Numbered from the stretch's first letter, positions 17,217 through 25,354 are shown. The stretch is DNA of 64,000 nucleotides from Streptomyces sp. NRRL S-118 (GCF_000716335.1 NZ_KL591005.1:30717-94716), one strand, 5' to 3'. Program-made: numbers and translations. Notes: generated by a model from the sequence alone, not told the origin.

Positions 17217-17453
17217 ATGGCACGTTGCGAGGTCTGCGGAAACGATTACGGCATGTCCTTCGAGGTGCACGCGCAGGGCGCGGTGCACGTCTTCGACTGT
17301 TTCGCCTGCGCCATCCACCGCATGGCGCCCATCTGCGAACACTGCCGGGTCCAGATCATCGGCCAGGGCGTCGAGGTCGACGGCCAGTGGTTCTGCGGCG
17401 GGCACTGCGCCCGCGCGGAGAAGGGTCAGGTGGGCATCGTCGACAAGGTGTGA
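17217..17453 (+). CDS. Small zinc-binding protein with four CxxC-type pairs
   Basis: 78 residues containing eight cysteines arranged as C4/C7, C28/C31, C40/C43 and C60/C64, with histidines at 24, 34, 42 and 63. The spacing is reminiscent of a LIM-type double zinc finger or paired zinc ribbons. ATG 17217 was chosen because the first CxxC follows at once; no strong RBS is seen. It lies 64 bases after the exonuclease on the same strand and could be co-transcribed. No function is known to me. Confidence 0.75.
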   Translation: MARCEVCGNDYGMSFEVHAQGAVHVFDCFACAIHRMAPICEHCRVQIIGQGVEVDGQWFCGGHCARAEKGQVGIVDKV

Positions 17454-17553
17454 TCCCCCGGTCCCGCCGCCCTGTCGGCGCGCCCGACCCCGCCGCCCCG
17501 CGGCCGGGACCCCCGCTCCCCACACCCCATGGCCCGAGTTGTACGGTCATGGG

Positions 17554-18351
17554 GTGTACCGCTTCCTGTTGTCCCGGCAGTGGGTGATCCTCACCCTCGT
17601 CGCCCTCGTCCTCATCCCCGTGATGATCGAGCTGGGCTTCTGGCAGTTCCACCGGCACCAGAACCGGGTCGCGCAGAACGCCCTGATCGCGGACAACCTC
17701 AAGGCGGAGCCCGTCCCCGTGACGGAGCTCACCTCTCCCGGGCACACCGTTCCGCGCGGCGACTACTGGCGTCAGGTGACCGCGACCGGCACCTTCGACA
17801 CGGCCCACGAGGTCGTCGTCCGCCGGCGCACCAACGCCGACGACAAGGTCGGCGTCCTCGTCCTGACCCCGCTGGTCCTCGCCGACGGCCGCGTCGTGCT
17901 GGTCAACCGGGGCTGGGTGCCGGCCGCCGCCGATCAGATGGCGTACCCCGAGGTCCCGCCCGCCCCCGCGGGCGAGGTGACGGTCACCGGCCGGCTCAAG
18001 GCCGACGAGACGACCGGGGCCAGCGGCATCAAGGACCTCAGCGGTCTGCCGCCCCGCCAGGTGATGCTGATCAACAGCGAGCAGCAGGCAGAGCGGCTCG
18101 GCCGTGAGGTGCTCGGCGGGTACCTGGAGCAGACCGGGCCGCGGCCGGCCGGGGACACCCCCGAGCTGATCGCCGAGCCGGACCACGACTCCATCGGCGC
18201 GCACATGGCGTACGCGGTGCAGTGGTGGCTGTTCGCGTCCGGTGTACCGGTCGGGTGGGTGGTGCTGGTGCGCCGCGAGAAGCGCGACCGGGAGGCGGCG
18301 GCCGGGGCGGGGACGCAGGAGGGCGCCGCGCCCGAACCGTCCGTCGCGTGA
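17554..18351 (+). CDS. SURF1-family cytochrome oxidase assembly protein
   Basis: 265 residues with the SURF1 plan: an N-terminal transmembrane helix (WVILTLVALVLIPVMIELGFW) followed by QFHRHQNR, a large extracytoplasmic domain (GDYWRQVTATGTFD, then VLVNRGWVPA) and a C-terminal helix (HMAYAVQWWLFASGVPVGWVV). SURF1 proteins help insert heme a3 and assemble aa3-type cytochrome c oxidase in the membrane. The C-terminus adds a charged tail. The start at GTG 17554 lacks a strong RBS. It is followed by a 17-bp tandem repeat. Confidence 0.93.
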   Translation: MYRFLLSRQWVILTLVALVLIPVMIELGFWQFHRHQNRVAQNALIADNLKAEPVPVTELTSPGHTVPRGDYWRQVTATGTFDTAHEVVVRRRTNADDKVGVLVLTPLVLADGRVVLVNRGWVPAAADQMAYPEVPPAPAGEVTVTGRLKADETTGASGIKDLSGLPPRQVMLINSEQQAERLGREVLGGYLEQTGPRPAGDTPELIAEPDHDSIGAHMAYAVQWWLFASGVPVGWVVLVRREKRDREAAAGAGTQEGAAPEPSVA

Positions 18352-18407
18352 GGGGCCGCCGGGTACGTCCCCGGCGTGAGGGCCCGGCGGACACCTCCCC
18401 GACGTGA

Positions 18408-18475
18408 GGCGCCGGCGGGTACGGGGCGCCAGCGGGTACGTGGCGCCGGCGGGTACGTGGCGCCGGCGGGTACGC
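18408..18475 (+). repeat. Four tandem 17-bp repeats upstream of the GH15 gene
   Basis: The unit GGCGCCGGCGGGTACGT occurs four times head to tail (18408, 18425, 18442, 18459), with one or two mismatches in units 1, 2 and 4. The repeats lie in the 238-base gap between the SURF1 gene and the GH15 gene. They contain no open frame that continues into either gene. They may have arisen by slippage, and their function is unknown. Confidence 0.85.
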
Positions 18476-18589
18476 CCTTGGCGGTGGGCGCCGCCCGCGG
18501 GACGCGCCGCCGGGTGCCGGGGCGTCACCGATGAGCCCCCGCCGCATGGCAGTTGCTTAGCCGAACGCCGGTGCGGGAACACGCCAGTC

Positions 18590-20380
18590 GTGACGCAACG
18601 CATCGAGGACTACGCCCTCATCGGCGACCTGCAGACCGCGGCGCTGGTGGGCAAGGACGGCTCCATCGACTGGCTGTGCCTGCCGCGCTTCGACTCGTCG
18701 GCCTGTTTCGCGGCGCTGCTCGGCGACGAGGAGAACGGCCACTGGCGGCTCGCGCCCAAGGGCGCGTCGGCGTGCACACGACGGAGTTACCTCGGTGACT
18801 CGCTCGTCCTGGAGTCCGTGTGGGAGACCCGCACGGGCACGGTACGGGTCCTCGACTTCATGCCGCAGCGGGACGAGGCACCCGATGTCGTACGGATCGT
18901 GGAGGGCATCAGCGGCACCGTCGAGATGGCGGGGGTGCTGCGGCTGCGCTTCGACTTCGGGTCGATCGTGCCGTGGGTGCGCCGTTCGGACGGCCACCGG
19001 GTGGCGATCGCCGGCCCCGACTCCGTCTGGCTGCGCAGTGAACCCGAGGTCAAGACGTGGGGCCAGCAGTTCAGCACCTGCTCGTCGTTCACGGTCGGCG
19101 CCGGGGAGAAGGTGGCGTTCGTCCTGACCTGGCACCCCTCCCACCGCCCCCGGCCGCCGCTGGTCGACCCGTACGAGTCGCTGGAGCACACGCTGGAGGA
19201 CTGGAAGTCGTGGGCGGCGCAATGCTCGTACGAGGGGCCCTACCGGGACGCGGTGCTGCGCTCGCTGATCACGCTGAAGGCGCTGACGTACGCCCCCACG
19301 GGCGGGATCGTGGCCGCGCCGACGACCTCGCTGCCCGAGGAGATCGGCGGGGTGCGCAACTGGGACTACCGCTACTGCTGGCTGCGCGACTCCACGCTCA
19401 CGCTGGGCGCGCTGCTGTCCGCCGGCTACCTGGAGGAGGCGGGTGCCTGGCGGGACTGGCTGCTGCGCGCGGTCGCGGGCGACCCGGCCGACCTGCAGAT
19501 CATGTACGGGCTGGCGGGTGAGCGGCGGCTGCCGGAGACGGAGCTGCCCTGGCTGCGCGGGTACGCGGGGTCACGTCCGGTACGGACCGGGAACGCCGCG
19601 GTGCACCAGCTGCAGCTGGACGTGTACGGCGAGGTCATCGACTCGCTGTACCTGGCGCGCGAGGCGGGCATGGCCGCGCAGTCGCACGCGTGGAACCTCC
19701 AGCTGAGCCTGCTGAACTTCCTGGAGTCGGCGTGGCGGCGGCCCGACGAGGGCCTGTGGGAGGTGCGCGGCCCCCGGCGCCACTTCGTGCACTCGAAGGT
19801 GATGGCGTGGGTCGCCGCCGACCGTGCCGTACGGACGCTGGAGGCGCACCCGGAGCTGGGCGGCGACGCGGCGCGCTGGCGGGTGATGCGGGACGAGGTG
19901 CACCGCGAGGTGTGCGAGAAGGGCTACGACCCGGAGCGGAACACCTTCACCCAGTCGTACGGGTCCCGCGAGCTGGACGCGGCGACGCTGCTGATCCCGC
20001 GGGTCGGATTCCTCCCGCCGGACGATCCGCGCGTGGTGGGGACGGTGGACGCGGTGCGGCGGGAGCTGACGCACGACGGGCTCGTCCGCCGCTACAGCGT
20101 GGAGGGGGTGGCGATCGACGGCCTGCCGGGCGGCGAAGGCACGTTCCTGGTGTGCTCGTTCTGGCTGGCGGACGCGCTGCGGATGACGGGACGCACCAAG
20201 GAGGCCCGGGAGCTGTTCGAACGGCTGCTGGCGCTCCGCAACGACGTGGGGCTGCTGGCGGAGGAGTACGACCCGGGGGCGCGACGGCAGCTGGGCAACT
20301 TCCCGCAGGCGTTCAGCCATGTCGGACTGGTCGGAACCGCCTGCGCCCTGGCGCGCGAGGAGGCCGCCGGAGCAGGATAG
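18590..20380 (+). CDS. GH15-family glycoside hydrolase (trehalase/glucoamylase type)
   Basis: 596 residues. The N-terminal beta-sandwich domain starts with RIEDYALIGDLQTAALVG and KDGSIDWLCLPRFDS, the hallmark of actinobacterial GH15 trehalases. The (alpha/alpha)6 barrel carries LPEEIGGVRNWDYRYCWLRD, with a likely catalytic acid, and LAEEYDPGARRQLGNFPQAFSH, with the likely base. There is no signal peptide, so it is cytoplasmic; mycobacterial relatives hydrolyse trehalose. Substrate specificity is inferred. Start GTG 18590. The SDR gene follows after four bases and is probably in the same operon. Confidence 0.92.
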   Translation: MTQRIEDYALIGDLQTAALVGKDGSIDWLCLPRFDSSACFAALLGDEENGHWRLAPKGASACTRRSYLGDSLVLESVWETRTGTVRVLDFMPQRDEAPDVVRIVEGISGTVEMAGVLRLRFDFGSIVPWVRRSDGHRVAIAGPDSVWLRSEPEVKTWGQQFSTCSSFTVGAGEKVAFVLTWHPSHRPRPPLVDPYESLEHTLEDWKSWAAQCSYEGPYRDAVLRSLITLKALTYAPTGGIVAAPTTSLPEEIGGVRNWDYRYCWLRDSTLTLGALLSAGYLEEAGAWRDWLLRAVAGDPADLQIMYGLAGERRLPETELPWLRGYAGSRPVRTGNAAVHQLQLDVYGEVIDSLYLAREAGMAAQSHAWNLQLSLLNFLESAWRRPDEGLWEVRGPRRHFVHSKVMAWVAADRAVRTLEAHPELGGDAARWRVMRDEVHREVCEKGYDPERNTFTQSYGSRELDAATLLIPRVGFLPPDDPRVVGTVDAVRRELTHDGLVRRYSVEGVAIDGLPGGEGTFLVCSFWLADALRMTGRTKEARELFERLLALRNDVGLLAEEYDPGARRQLGNFPQAFSHVGLVGTACALAREEAAGAG

Positions 20381-20384
20381 GCGC

Positions 20385-21140
20385 ATGGATCTTGGACTGA
20401 AGGACCGTGTGTACGTCGTGACGGGCGCGTCGCGGGGGCTGGGCAACGCGTCGGCGCGGGCGCTCGTGGCGGACGGGGCGAGGGTCGTGCTCTCGTCGCG
20501 CGACGAGAAGGCGGTCGCGGAGGCGGCCGCCGACCTGGGACCGGGCGCCGTGGGCGTCGCGGTGGACAACGCCGACCCGGCGGCGCCCGAGCGCCTGATC
20601 GACGCCGCCCGTACGCACTTCGGCCGGTTCGACGGCATCCTCATCAGCGTGGGCGGCCCGGCGCCGGGCTCGGCGGCGGACACCACCGAGGAGCAGTGGC
20701 GGGCGTCCTTCGACGCGGTGTTCCTGGGAGCGGTGCGCCTGGCCCGCTCGGCGGCGGCCGCACTGGGCGAGGGCGGTGTGATCGGGCTGGTGCTCTCGGG
20801 GTCGGTGCACGAGCCGATCCCGGGACTGACCATCTCCAACGGCCTGCGGCCGGGACTGGCGGGCTTCGCCAAGTCCCTCGCCAACGAGGTCGGCCCGCGC
20901 GGCATCCGCGTCGTCGGCCTGCTGCCCTCCCGGATCGACACCGACCGCGTCCGCGAACTCGACGCCCTGTCGGGCGACGCCGCCGCGGCGCGCGCGGCCA
21001 ACGAGGAGCGGATCCCGCTGCGCCGCTACGGCACCCCGGAGGAGTTCGGCACCACGGCCGCGTTCCTCCTCTCCCCCGCCGCTTCGTACCTGACGGGCGT
21101 GATGCTCCCCGTGGACGGGGGCGCGCGGCACGGGTTCTGA
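20385..21140 (+). CDS. SDR-family oxidoreductase lacking the canonical Tyr-Lys pair
   Basis: 251 residues with the Rossmann motif TGASRGLG for NAD(P) binding and a C-terminal LTGVMLPVDGG. The region where short-chain dehydrogenases carry Ser...Tyr-x3-Lys reads SVHEPIPGLTISNGLRPG, so the expected Tyr is Ser and the expected Lys is Arg. It is therefore either a divergent catalytic type or a non-catalytic binder. ATG 20385 lies four bases after the GH15 stop, and AGCAGGA provides the RBS. A 15-bp perfect hairpin follows. Confidence 0.85.
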   Translation: MDLGLKDRVYVVTGASRGLGNASARALVADGARVVLSSRDEKAVAEAAADLGPGAVGVAVDNADPAAPERLIDAARTHFGRFDGILISVGGPAPGSAADTTEEQWRASFDAVFLGAVRLARSAAAALGEGGVIGLVLSGSVHEPIPGLTISNGLRPGLAGFAKSLANEVGPRGIRVVGLLPSRIDTDRVRELDALSGDAAAARAANEERIPLRRYGTPEEFGTTAAFLLSPAASYLTGVMLPVDGGARHGF

Positions 21141-21151
21141 CCGACGGGCTG

Positions 21152-21185
21152 GTCCGGCCCGCGGCACGGCTTCGTGCCGCGGGCC
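21152..21185. terminator. Perfect 15-bp hairpin terminator
   Basis: CCGGCCCGCGGCACG (21152-21166) and CGTGCCGCGGGCCGG (21171-21185) pair perfectly around the tetraloop GCTT. It separates the GH15/SDR transcript from the convergent Asp23 operon and probably serves both. Confidence 0.8.
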
Positions 21186-21268
21186 GGTTCCGCGTCTTCC
21201 GAGCGGCCTCAGGGGCGCCGTCAAAGGCCGCGGAGTTCCGTGGGCGGCCCTCAGCCGGGCGGTCGGCG

Positions 21269-21838
21269 TCAGGTGACGCGGTCCGGGCGGTGCTTGAGGG
21301 CCCGCAAATGGGCTTCGGCCGGGAGCACGGGCAGGCCGGCCGAGGTACGGGCGTGGCCGAGGGCTTCGGACGACAGGTGCGTGAGCGTGGCGGCCGGCGA
21401 CGCGTGCGGCTCCAGTGTCAGGGAGACACGGGCCTCGGGGGCCGTGCGGCGGCCGGTGAGCCGGACCCGGGCGCTGGATACGCCGTCCAGCGTCTCCGCC
21501 TCGGACTCGACCGCGTCCTCCAGCGTCCGGCCCTGCAGCACCGCGCCCTCGCCGTCGCCGGTGTCGACGAGCACCTCGGTCAGCCGTTGACGCCGCAGCT
21601 GTGCCAGCAGCCACACCAGCGCCAGCAGCACCAGGGCCGCGAGAACCGCGACAGCGACGGGCCATCGCCAGCCGCCCGTGCCGCGCCGGTCCTCCGCGAG
21701 CAGCACCGCGTCGGGGCCGCTCCACGGCCACCACGACGGCACGCCCAGGTCCAGGCCGGCCGCGAGGACCGCGCCGCCCACGCAGAGCAGCACCAGCCCG
21801 GCCAGGCCGACGAGGGCACGGTTGACGGTACGGAGCAC
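21269..21838 (-). CDS. amaP: AmaP-like alkaline shock membrane anchor
   Basis: 189 residues. Two N-terminal transmembrane helices (VGLAGLVLLCVGGAVLAAGL and PVAVAVLAALVLLALVWLLA) are followed by a cytoplasmic domain. This is the plan of AmaP, which tethers Asp23-family proteins to the membrane. It is the last gene of the five-gene minus-strand operon. GTG 21838 is preferred because GAGGAGG lies eight bases upstream. GTG 21847 would give a GTGA overlap with the preceding gene but leaves no RBS spacing. Confidence 0.8.
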   Translation of the reverse strand: MLRTVNRALVGLAGLVLLCVGGAVLAAGLDLGVPSWWPWSGPDAVLLAEDRRGTGGWRWPVAVAVLAALVLLALVWLLAQLRRQRLTEVLVDTGDGEGAVLQGRTLEDAVESEAETLDGVSSARVRLTGRRTAPEARVSLTLEPHASPAATLTHLSSEALGHARTSAGLPVLPAEAHLRALKHRPDRVT

Positions 21839-21843
21839 GCCGG

Positions 21844-22398
21844 TCACCTCCTCTTCACCGCGTGGGCGACGTGCAGCGACAGCGACGGCGGCCGTTGCAG
21901 CCCGAGGTCCGCGATCGCCTGGTCGAGCGCCCTGCGCAGGTCGTCGTGCACCTCGTCCAGTTCCCGGAAGTGCGACACCGCCCGTACGGCGACGGCGCGC
22001 CGGCGGGTCCGGACGCGGACGGACTGCACGCCGGACACGGCCAGCGCCCGGTCACGCAGCACCAGCGCCACCGCGTTCCGGTCGAGACCGGCGCGTACGG
22101 GTACGGAGTCGCGCCGCATCGGCAGGATCGTGCGCAGCCCCGGGGTGAGGGCCAGCACGAGCAGCCACAGGCCGAGCGCCGCCGCCACCGCGGCGCCGAC
22201 GCGGACATAGGTGTCGTCCAGGGGCCGGGTGGCCAGTTCGTCGGAGAGCACGCGGCGCCAGGCCATGCCCGGCCGTCCGGCATGTACCGCCGCGACGTCG
22301 TACAGCAGCAGTCCCGCGCCGCCCAGGACGACCAGCCCGACCAGTACGGCCGGGACGCGCCGCACGGACCAGAACCGCCCTTTGTCCCGTGTGCTCAT
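21844..22398 (-). CDS. DUF6286-type Asp23-operon membrane protein
   Basis: 184 residues. Two transmembrane segments (PAVLVGLVVLGGAGLLLYDV and VAAALGLWLLVLALTPGLRT) are followed by a short cytoplasmic Asp23-like beta/alpha domain (NAVALVLRDRALAVSGVQSV...HDDLRRALDQAIADLGL). I recall this as DUF6286, found only in actinobacterial Asp23 clusters. Its ATG overlaps the preceding stop by ATGA (22395-22398). A membrane-bound envelope-stress function is inferred from neighbours. Confidence 0.8.
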   Translation of the reverse strand: MSTRDKGRFWSVRRVPAVLVGLVVLGGAGLLLYDVAAVHAGRPGMAWRRVLSDELATRPLDDTYVRVGAAVAAALGLWLLVLALTPGLRTILPMRRDSVPVRAGLDRNAVALVLRDRALAVSGVQSVRVRTRRRAVAVRAVSHFRELDEVHDDLRRALDQAIADLGLQRPPSLSLHVAHAVKRR

Positions 22399-22817
22399 CG
22401 GACCCTCCTGCGGTCCCGGCCGCCCCCGTGCGGCGAATGGAGCCGCTCCACCCGGATCGCGACCTCCGGCACCCGCAGGCCTGCGAGGGTCTCCACCCGG
22501 CGGCCGACGTGGTGGCGCACGGCTCCGCACTGGGCGCCGAGGTCCGAGGGGTATCCGAGCTCCAGGCTGATCCGGACGCGTGCGCTGTCCCGGTGCACGA
22601 CGACGGACGCGTGCGGCGGCTTGCCGCCCTGCGGTACGCCGCCCTCCGGCAGGCCGTCGAGGGCCTCGCGCGCCGCCTGCGCCGCGATCTTCGCGACGAC
22701 GCGGTCGGCGAGCGTCGTCGCCCCGCGGTCGGCCGCGCCGACGCGGCCGCCGCCTTCGCCGCCTGCGCCGCCGTCCTGGCGGCCACCGGGAGCTCCCGGA
22801 CCGCGTGAGGCCGTCAT
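22395..22817 (-). CDS. Asp23/Gls24-family envelope stress protein (first copy from the 3' side)
   Basis: About 140 residues. After a Gly/Arg-rich disordered N-terminus comes an Asp23 core: TTLADRVVAKIAAQAAREAL, then ASVVVHRDSARVRISLELGYP and VGRRVETLAGLRVPEVAIRVERL. ATG 22817 is preferred because GGGGGCG precedes it; GTG 22829 is the alternative. It is coupled by ATGA to the DUF6286 gene. The Asp23 family is thought to maintain cell-envelope homeostasis. Confidence 0.83.
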   Translation of the reverse strand: MTASRGPGAPGGRQDGGAGGEGGGRVGAADRGATTLADRVVAKIAAQAAREALDGLPEGGVPQGGKPPHASVVVHRDSARVRISLELGYPSDLGAQCGAVRHHVGRRVETLAGLRVPEVAIRVERLHSPHGGGRDRRRVR

Positions 22818-22833
22818 CGCCCCCGTCACCGCG

Positions 22834-23025
22834 TCACCGCCTCCGGTCGTAACGGTCGCGGCTGCGGAAGAAGTCACCGGGCTCCAGGTCTCCGTCCACG
22901 AACCGCCCCACCACGAAGCCGACCGCACCCAACGCCGCGACCAGCACAAACGCGCCGAAGCCGCCGAAATACCCGGCGAACCCGAGCGCCATCCCGGCCA
23001 GCAGGCCGACCATCGCCATGCTCAT
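22834..23025 (-). CDS. Small DUF2273-like membrane protein
   Basis: 63 residues with two closely spaced helices (VGLLAGMALGFAGYFGGFGAFVLVAALGAVGFVVGRFVDG) and a charged, Arg-rich tail. Small proteins of this type occur in Asp23/AmaP operons (DUF2273). ATG 23025 follows GGAGGAGC. Function unknown; it may be a membrane partner of Asp23. Confidence 0.78.
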   Translation of the reverse strand: MSMAMVGLLAGMALGFAGYFGGFGAFVLVAALGAVGFVVGRFVDGDLEPGDFFRSRDRYDRRR

Positions 23026-23094
23026 CTGCGCTCCTCCGCGCTCCGCGCTTGCCTGTGACGTCGCTTGCCTGTGAGGTCCGTGGAGTCCCCGCGA

Positions 23095-23601
23095 CTACTG
23101 GAGCCGTGTCTCCTGCTCCTCTTCTTCTTCCTCTTCCTCGGGCAGCTTCACGTCGCTGACGGCGATGTTGACCTCGACCACTTCCAGTCCGGTCATCCGC
23201 TCCACCGCCGCGATGACGTTCTCCCGGACGTCCCGGGCGACATCGATGATGGAGACGCCGTATTCGACGACGATCTCGAGGTCCAGCGCCGTCTGCACCT
23301 CTCCGACTTCGACCTTCACACCGCGCGTGACGCTCGGCCGACCGCCGGGCACGCGGTCGCGCATGGCCCCGAAGGTGCGGGACATCCCGCTGCCCATGGT
23401 GTGGACGCCGTCGACGTCCCGGGCCGCGAGTCCGGCGATCTTCTCGACCACGCCGTCGGCGATGGTGGTACGGCCGCGTGCCCCAGGGTCGGCAGAGCGC
23501 CGGGCCGCCGAGGCCTTCCGGGTCGCCTCGGCCGCCGGTTCCCTGATCTGCGAGGACTTCGCCACCTGGGCGGCCTGCGGGGTCTGCGAGGTATCACTCA
23601 T
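23095..23601 (-). CDS. Asp23/Gls24-family envelope stress protein (promoter-proximal copy)
   Basis: 168 residues. A ~45-residue polar N-terminus precedes the Asp23 core (RTTIADGVVEKIAGLAARDV, DGVHTMG, VGEVQTALDLEIVVEYG, VARDVRENVIAAVERMTGLEVVEVNIAVSDV). The chain ends with an unusual run of eight glutamates (LPEEEEEEEEQETRLQ). Start ATG 23601 follows AAGGGA. It is the first gene of the operon and is divergent from 23695. Confidence 0.9.
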   Translation of the reverse strand: MSDTSQTPQAAQVAKSSQIREPAAEATRKASAARRSADPGARGRTTIADGVVEKIAGLAARDVDGVHTMGSGMSRTFGAMRDRVPGGRPSVTRGVKVEVGEVQTALDLEIVVEYGVSIIDVARDVRENVIAAVERMTGLEVVEVNIAVSDVKLPEEEEEEEEQETRLQ

Positions 23602-23694
23602 CGCCGTTCGTCCCTTCAGGGAGGATTTGGGCTCTCTTGACCACATTAAGCCCGCTTGCTCCATCTCGCGCCGGAAATGCGGCAGTCTGGAGGA

Positions 23695-24462
23695 ATGACG
23701 ACGGCTGACGGATGGGCCACGGCGGTGCGAAGCAGGCTCGGGCTGGGGCGGCTGCTCCCGCTGGGCGGTGCGGCGGACGGGGTGTGGCTGGCGGAGCGGG
23801 CGGCGGCCGGGGTGCTGCGCCGGACGGCGTGGGCGGTGCCGGGTGTGTCACCCGGCCGGCTCCGGATCGGCCTCGCCGATCCTGAATCGGCCGGGGCGCC
23901 GGTGGTCCCGCCCCCGCCCGGCGCCCTGCCGCCCGGCCCGCTGCGCATCGAGGCGGACTTCGCGGTGCGCCTGGCGGGCAGCGGGAGCGTGCCGCTGCCG
24001 GACACCGCCGAGCTGCTGCGCACCGCCCTGCTGCGGGATGCGGAGGAACGGCTCGGCCTGCAGGTGACGGTCGCGGACCTCCGGGTGACGGCCCTGCTGG
24101 AGGCCGCGGCGCCCGGCGAGGGGCAGGCGCCGGAAGAAGCGGGCGGGGAAGAGGCGTCCGGCGCCGCGCGCGGTGCGCCAGGGGACGCCCTCGGCCCGGC
24201 GGCCGGTGCGGATGCCGGTACGGGCACGGGTACGGGTCCGGCGGCCACGACGGCCGCGGTGGTCGCGGCGGTGCCGGGCGTGCTGCGGCTGACGTCGGTG
24301 CTGGGCCCCTCCGTGCACCGGGGCGCCGACCATCTGCGTATCGAGCTGGCGACCGCGCCCGGCCACCGCGCACTGGACGTGGCGCTGGCGGTCCGGGCGG
24401 CCGTCGGCGGAACCCTGCCCGTGAGCGTCCTGGTCACGGACGTCGCGATCGGCGAGCCGTAA
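23695..24462 (+). CDS. Conserved Asp23-cluster protein with two possible Asp23-like halves
   Basis: 255 residues, no membrane helix. Two segments look alike: residues ~85-135 (LRIEADFAVRLAGSG...LLRTALLRDAEERLGLQVTVADLRVTALL) and ~215-255 (LRIELATAPGHRALDVALAVRAAVGGTLPVSVLVTDVAI). Both end in the beta-alpha-beta pattern typical of Asp23 proteins. A Pro/Gly/Ala/Glu-rich linker separates them. It is divergent from the Asp23 operon, with only 93 bases between starts, so the promoters must be close. GGAGGA abuts ATG 23695. Function unknown. Confidence 0.7.
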   Translation: MTTADGWATAVRSRLGLGRLLPLGGAADGVWLAERAAAGVLRRTAWAVPGVSPGRLRIGLADPESAGAPVVPPPPGALPPGPLRIEADFAVRLAGSGSVPLPDTAELLRTALLRDAEERLGLQVTVADLRVTALLEAAAPGEGQAPEEAGGEEASGAARGAPGDALGPAAGADAGTGTGTGPAATTAAVVAAVPGVLRLTSVLGPSVHRGADHLRIELATAPGHRALDVALAVRAAVGGTLPVSVLVTDVAIGEP

Positions 24463-24501
24463 CGGGCGCGCCGGACCGGGACAGGGGCCTACAGGAGGGA
24501 C

Positions 24502-25302
24502 CTACTCGGAGAGGCCCGCGAGGTCGCGCAGGCGCCGGGCCTGGGCGGCGCGCTCGGCGACGCGCTGGTCCTCGTAGGTGCGCTCCTGGGCGCCGCGCAG
24601 CAGCGCCTTCGTCTCGATGACGGCGTCACGCGGCGCCGCGAGCAGCGCGGCCGCGAGGTCGCGTACGGCACCGTCCAGCTCAGCGGCCGGAACGACCAGG
24701 TTGGCGAGGCCGATGCGCTCGGCCTCGTCGGCGTGGACGAAGCGGCCGGTGGCGCAGATCTCCAGCGCCCGCGCGTAGCCGACCGCCGCGACGAGGGGGT
24801 GCGTACCCGTCAGGTCGGGCACCAGGCCCAGGCTCGTCTCGCGCATGGCGAACTGCACGTCCGGCGCGACGACGCGCAGGTCACAGGCGAGGGCGAGCTG
24901 GAACCCGGCCCCGATCGCATGCCCCTGGACCGCCGCGATCGACACGATGTCGTTGCGGCGCCACCAGGTGAACGCCTCCTGGTACTCGGCGATGACCGCG
25001 TCCAGTTCCTCGTCCGAGCCGCGCGCCAGGTCGAGGAACGACGGCTCCCCCTCGAAGCCCTCGGGCGTGAACGCCTGCCGGTCGAGCCCCGCGGAGAAGG
25101 ACTTGCCCTCGCCGCGCAGCACAACGACCCGCACGCTGCCCGGGAGCGAGCGGCCGGCCTCCACCAGCGCCCGCCACAGGGCGGGCGACTGCGCGTTGCG
25201 CTTGGCCGCGTTGGCCAGGGTCACCGTGGCGACGGCGTCCTCGACGGTGAGCCGTACGCCGTCCTTGTCGAACACTTCGAGGACTGGGTCGAGCGAGGTC
25301 AT
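24502..25302 (-). CDS. Enoyl-CoA hydratase/isomerase family protein
   Basis: 266 residues with the crotonase fold. The CoA oxyanion-hole segments are visible as SFSAGLDRQAF and AVQGHAIGAGFQLALACDLRV, and MRETSLGLVPDLTGTHPLVA follows. The Glu pair of true enoyl-CoA hydratases is not obvious: positions near the second segment read GAGFQ, and the third segment has TSLGLVPD. The exact reaction (hydratase, isomerase or other) therefore stays open. ATG 25302 follows CGGAGGCGC. An inverted repeat lies 24 bases upstream. Confidence 0.85.
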   Translation of the reverse strand: MTSLDPVLEVFDKDGVRLTVEDAVATVTLANAAKRNAQSPALWRALVEAGRSLPGSVRVVVLRGEGKSFSAGLDRQAFTPEGFEGEPSFLDLARGSDEELDAVIAEYQEAFTWWRRNDIVSIAAVQGHAIGAGFQLALACDLRVVAPDVQFAMRETSLGLVPDLTGTHPLVAAVGYARALEICATGRFVHADEAERIGLANLVVPAAELDGAVRDLAAALLAAPRDAVIETKALLRGAQERTYEDQRVAERAAQARRLRDLAGLSE

Positions 25303-25325
25303 GGGGCGCCTCCGGGTCCGGTGCG

Positions 25326-25354
25326 ACTGTGCAGCCATTAAGTGACTGCACAGT
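25326..25354 (-). promoter_or_regulatory. Inverted repeat upstream of the enoyl-CoA hydratase gene
   Basis: ACTGTGCAG (25326-25334) and CTGCACAGT (25346-25354) are exact reverse complements separated by 11 bases. The element begins 24 bases upstream of the start codon at 25302 and contains TTAATGG on the minus strand, which could be part of a -10 region. It suggests control by a dimeric regulator (TetR or GntR type) not encoded nearby. Confidence 0.55.
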
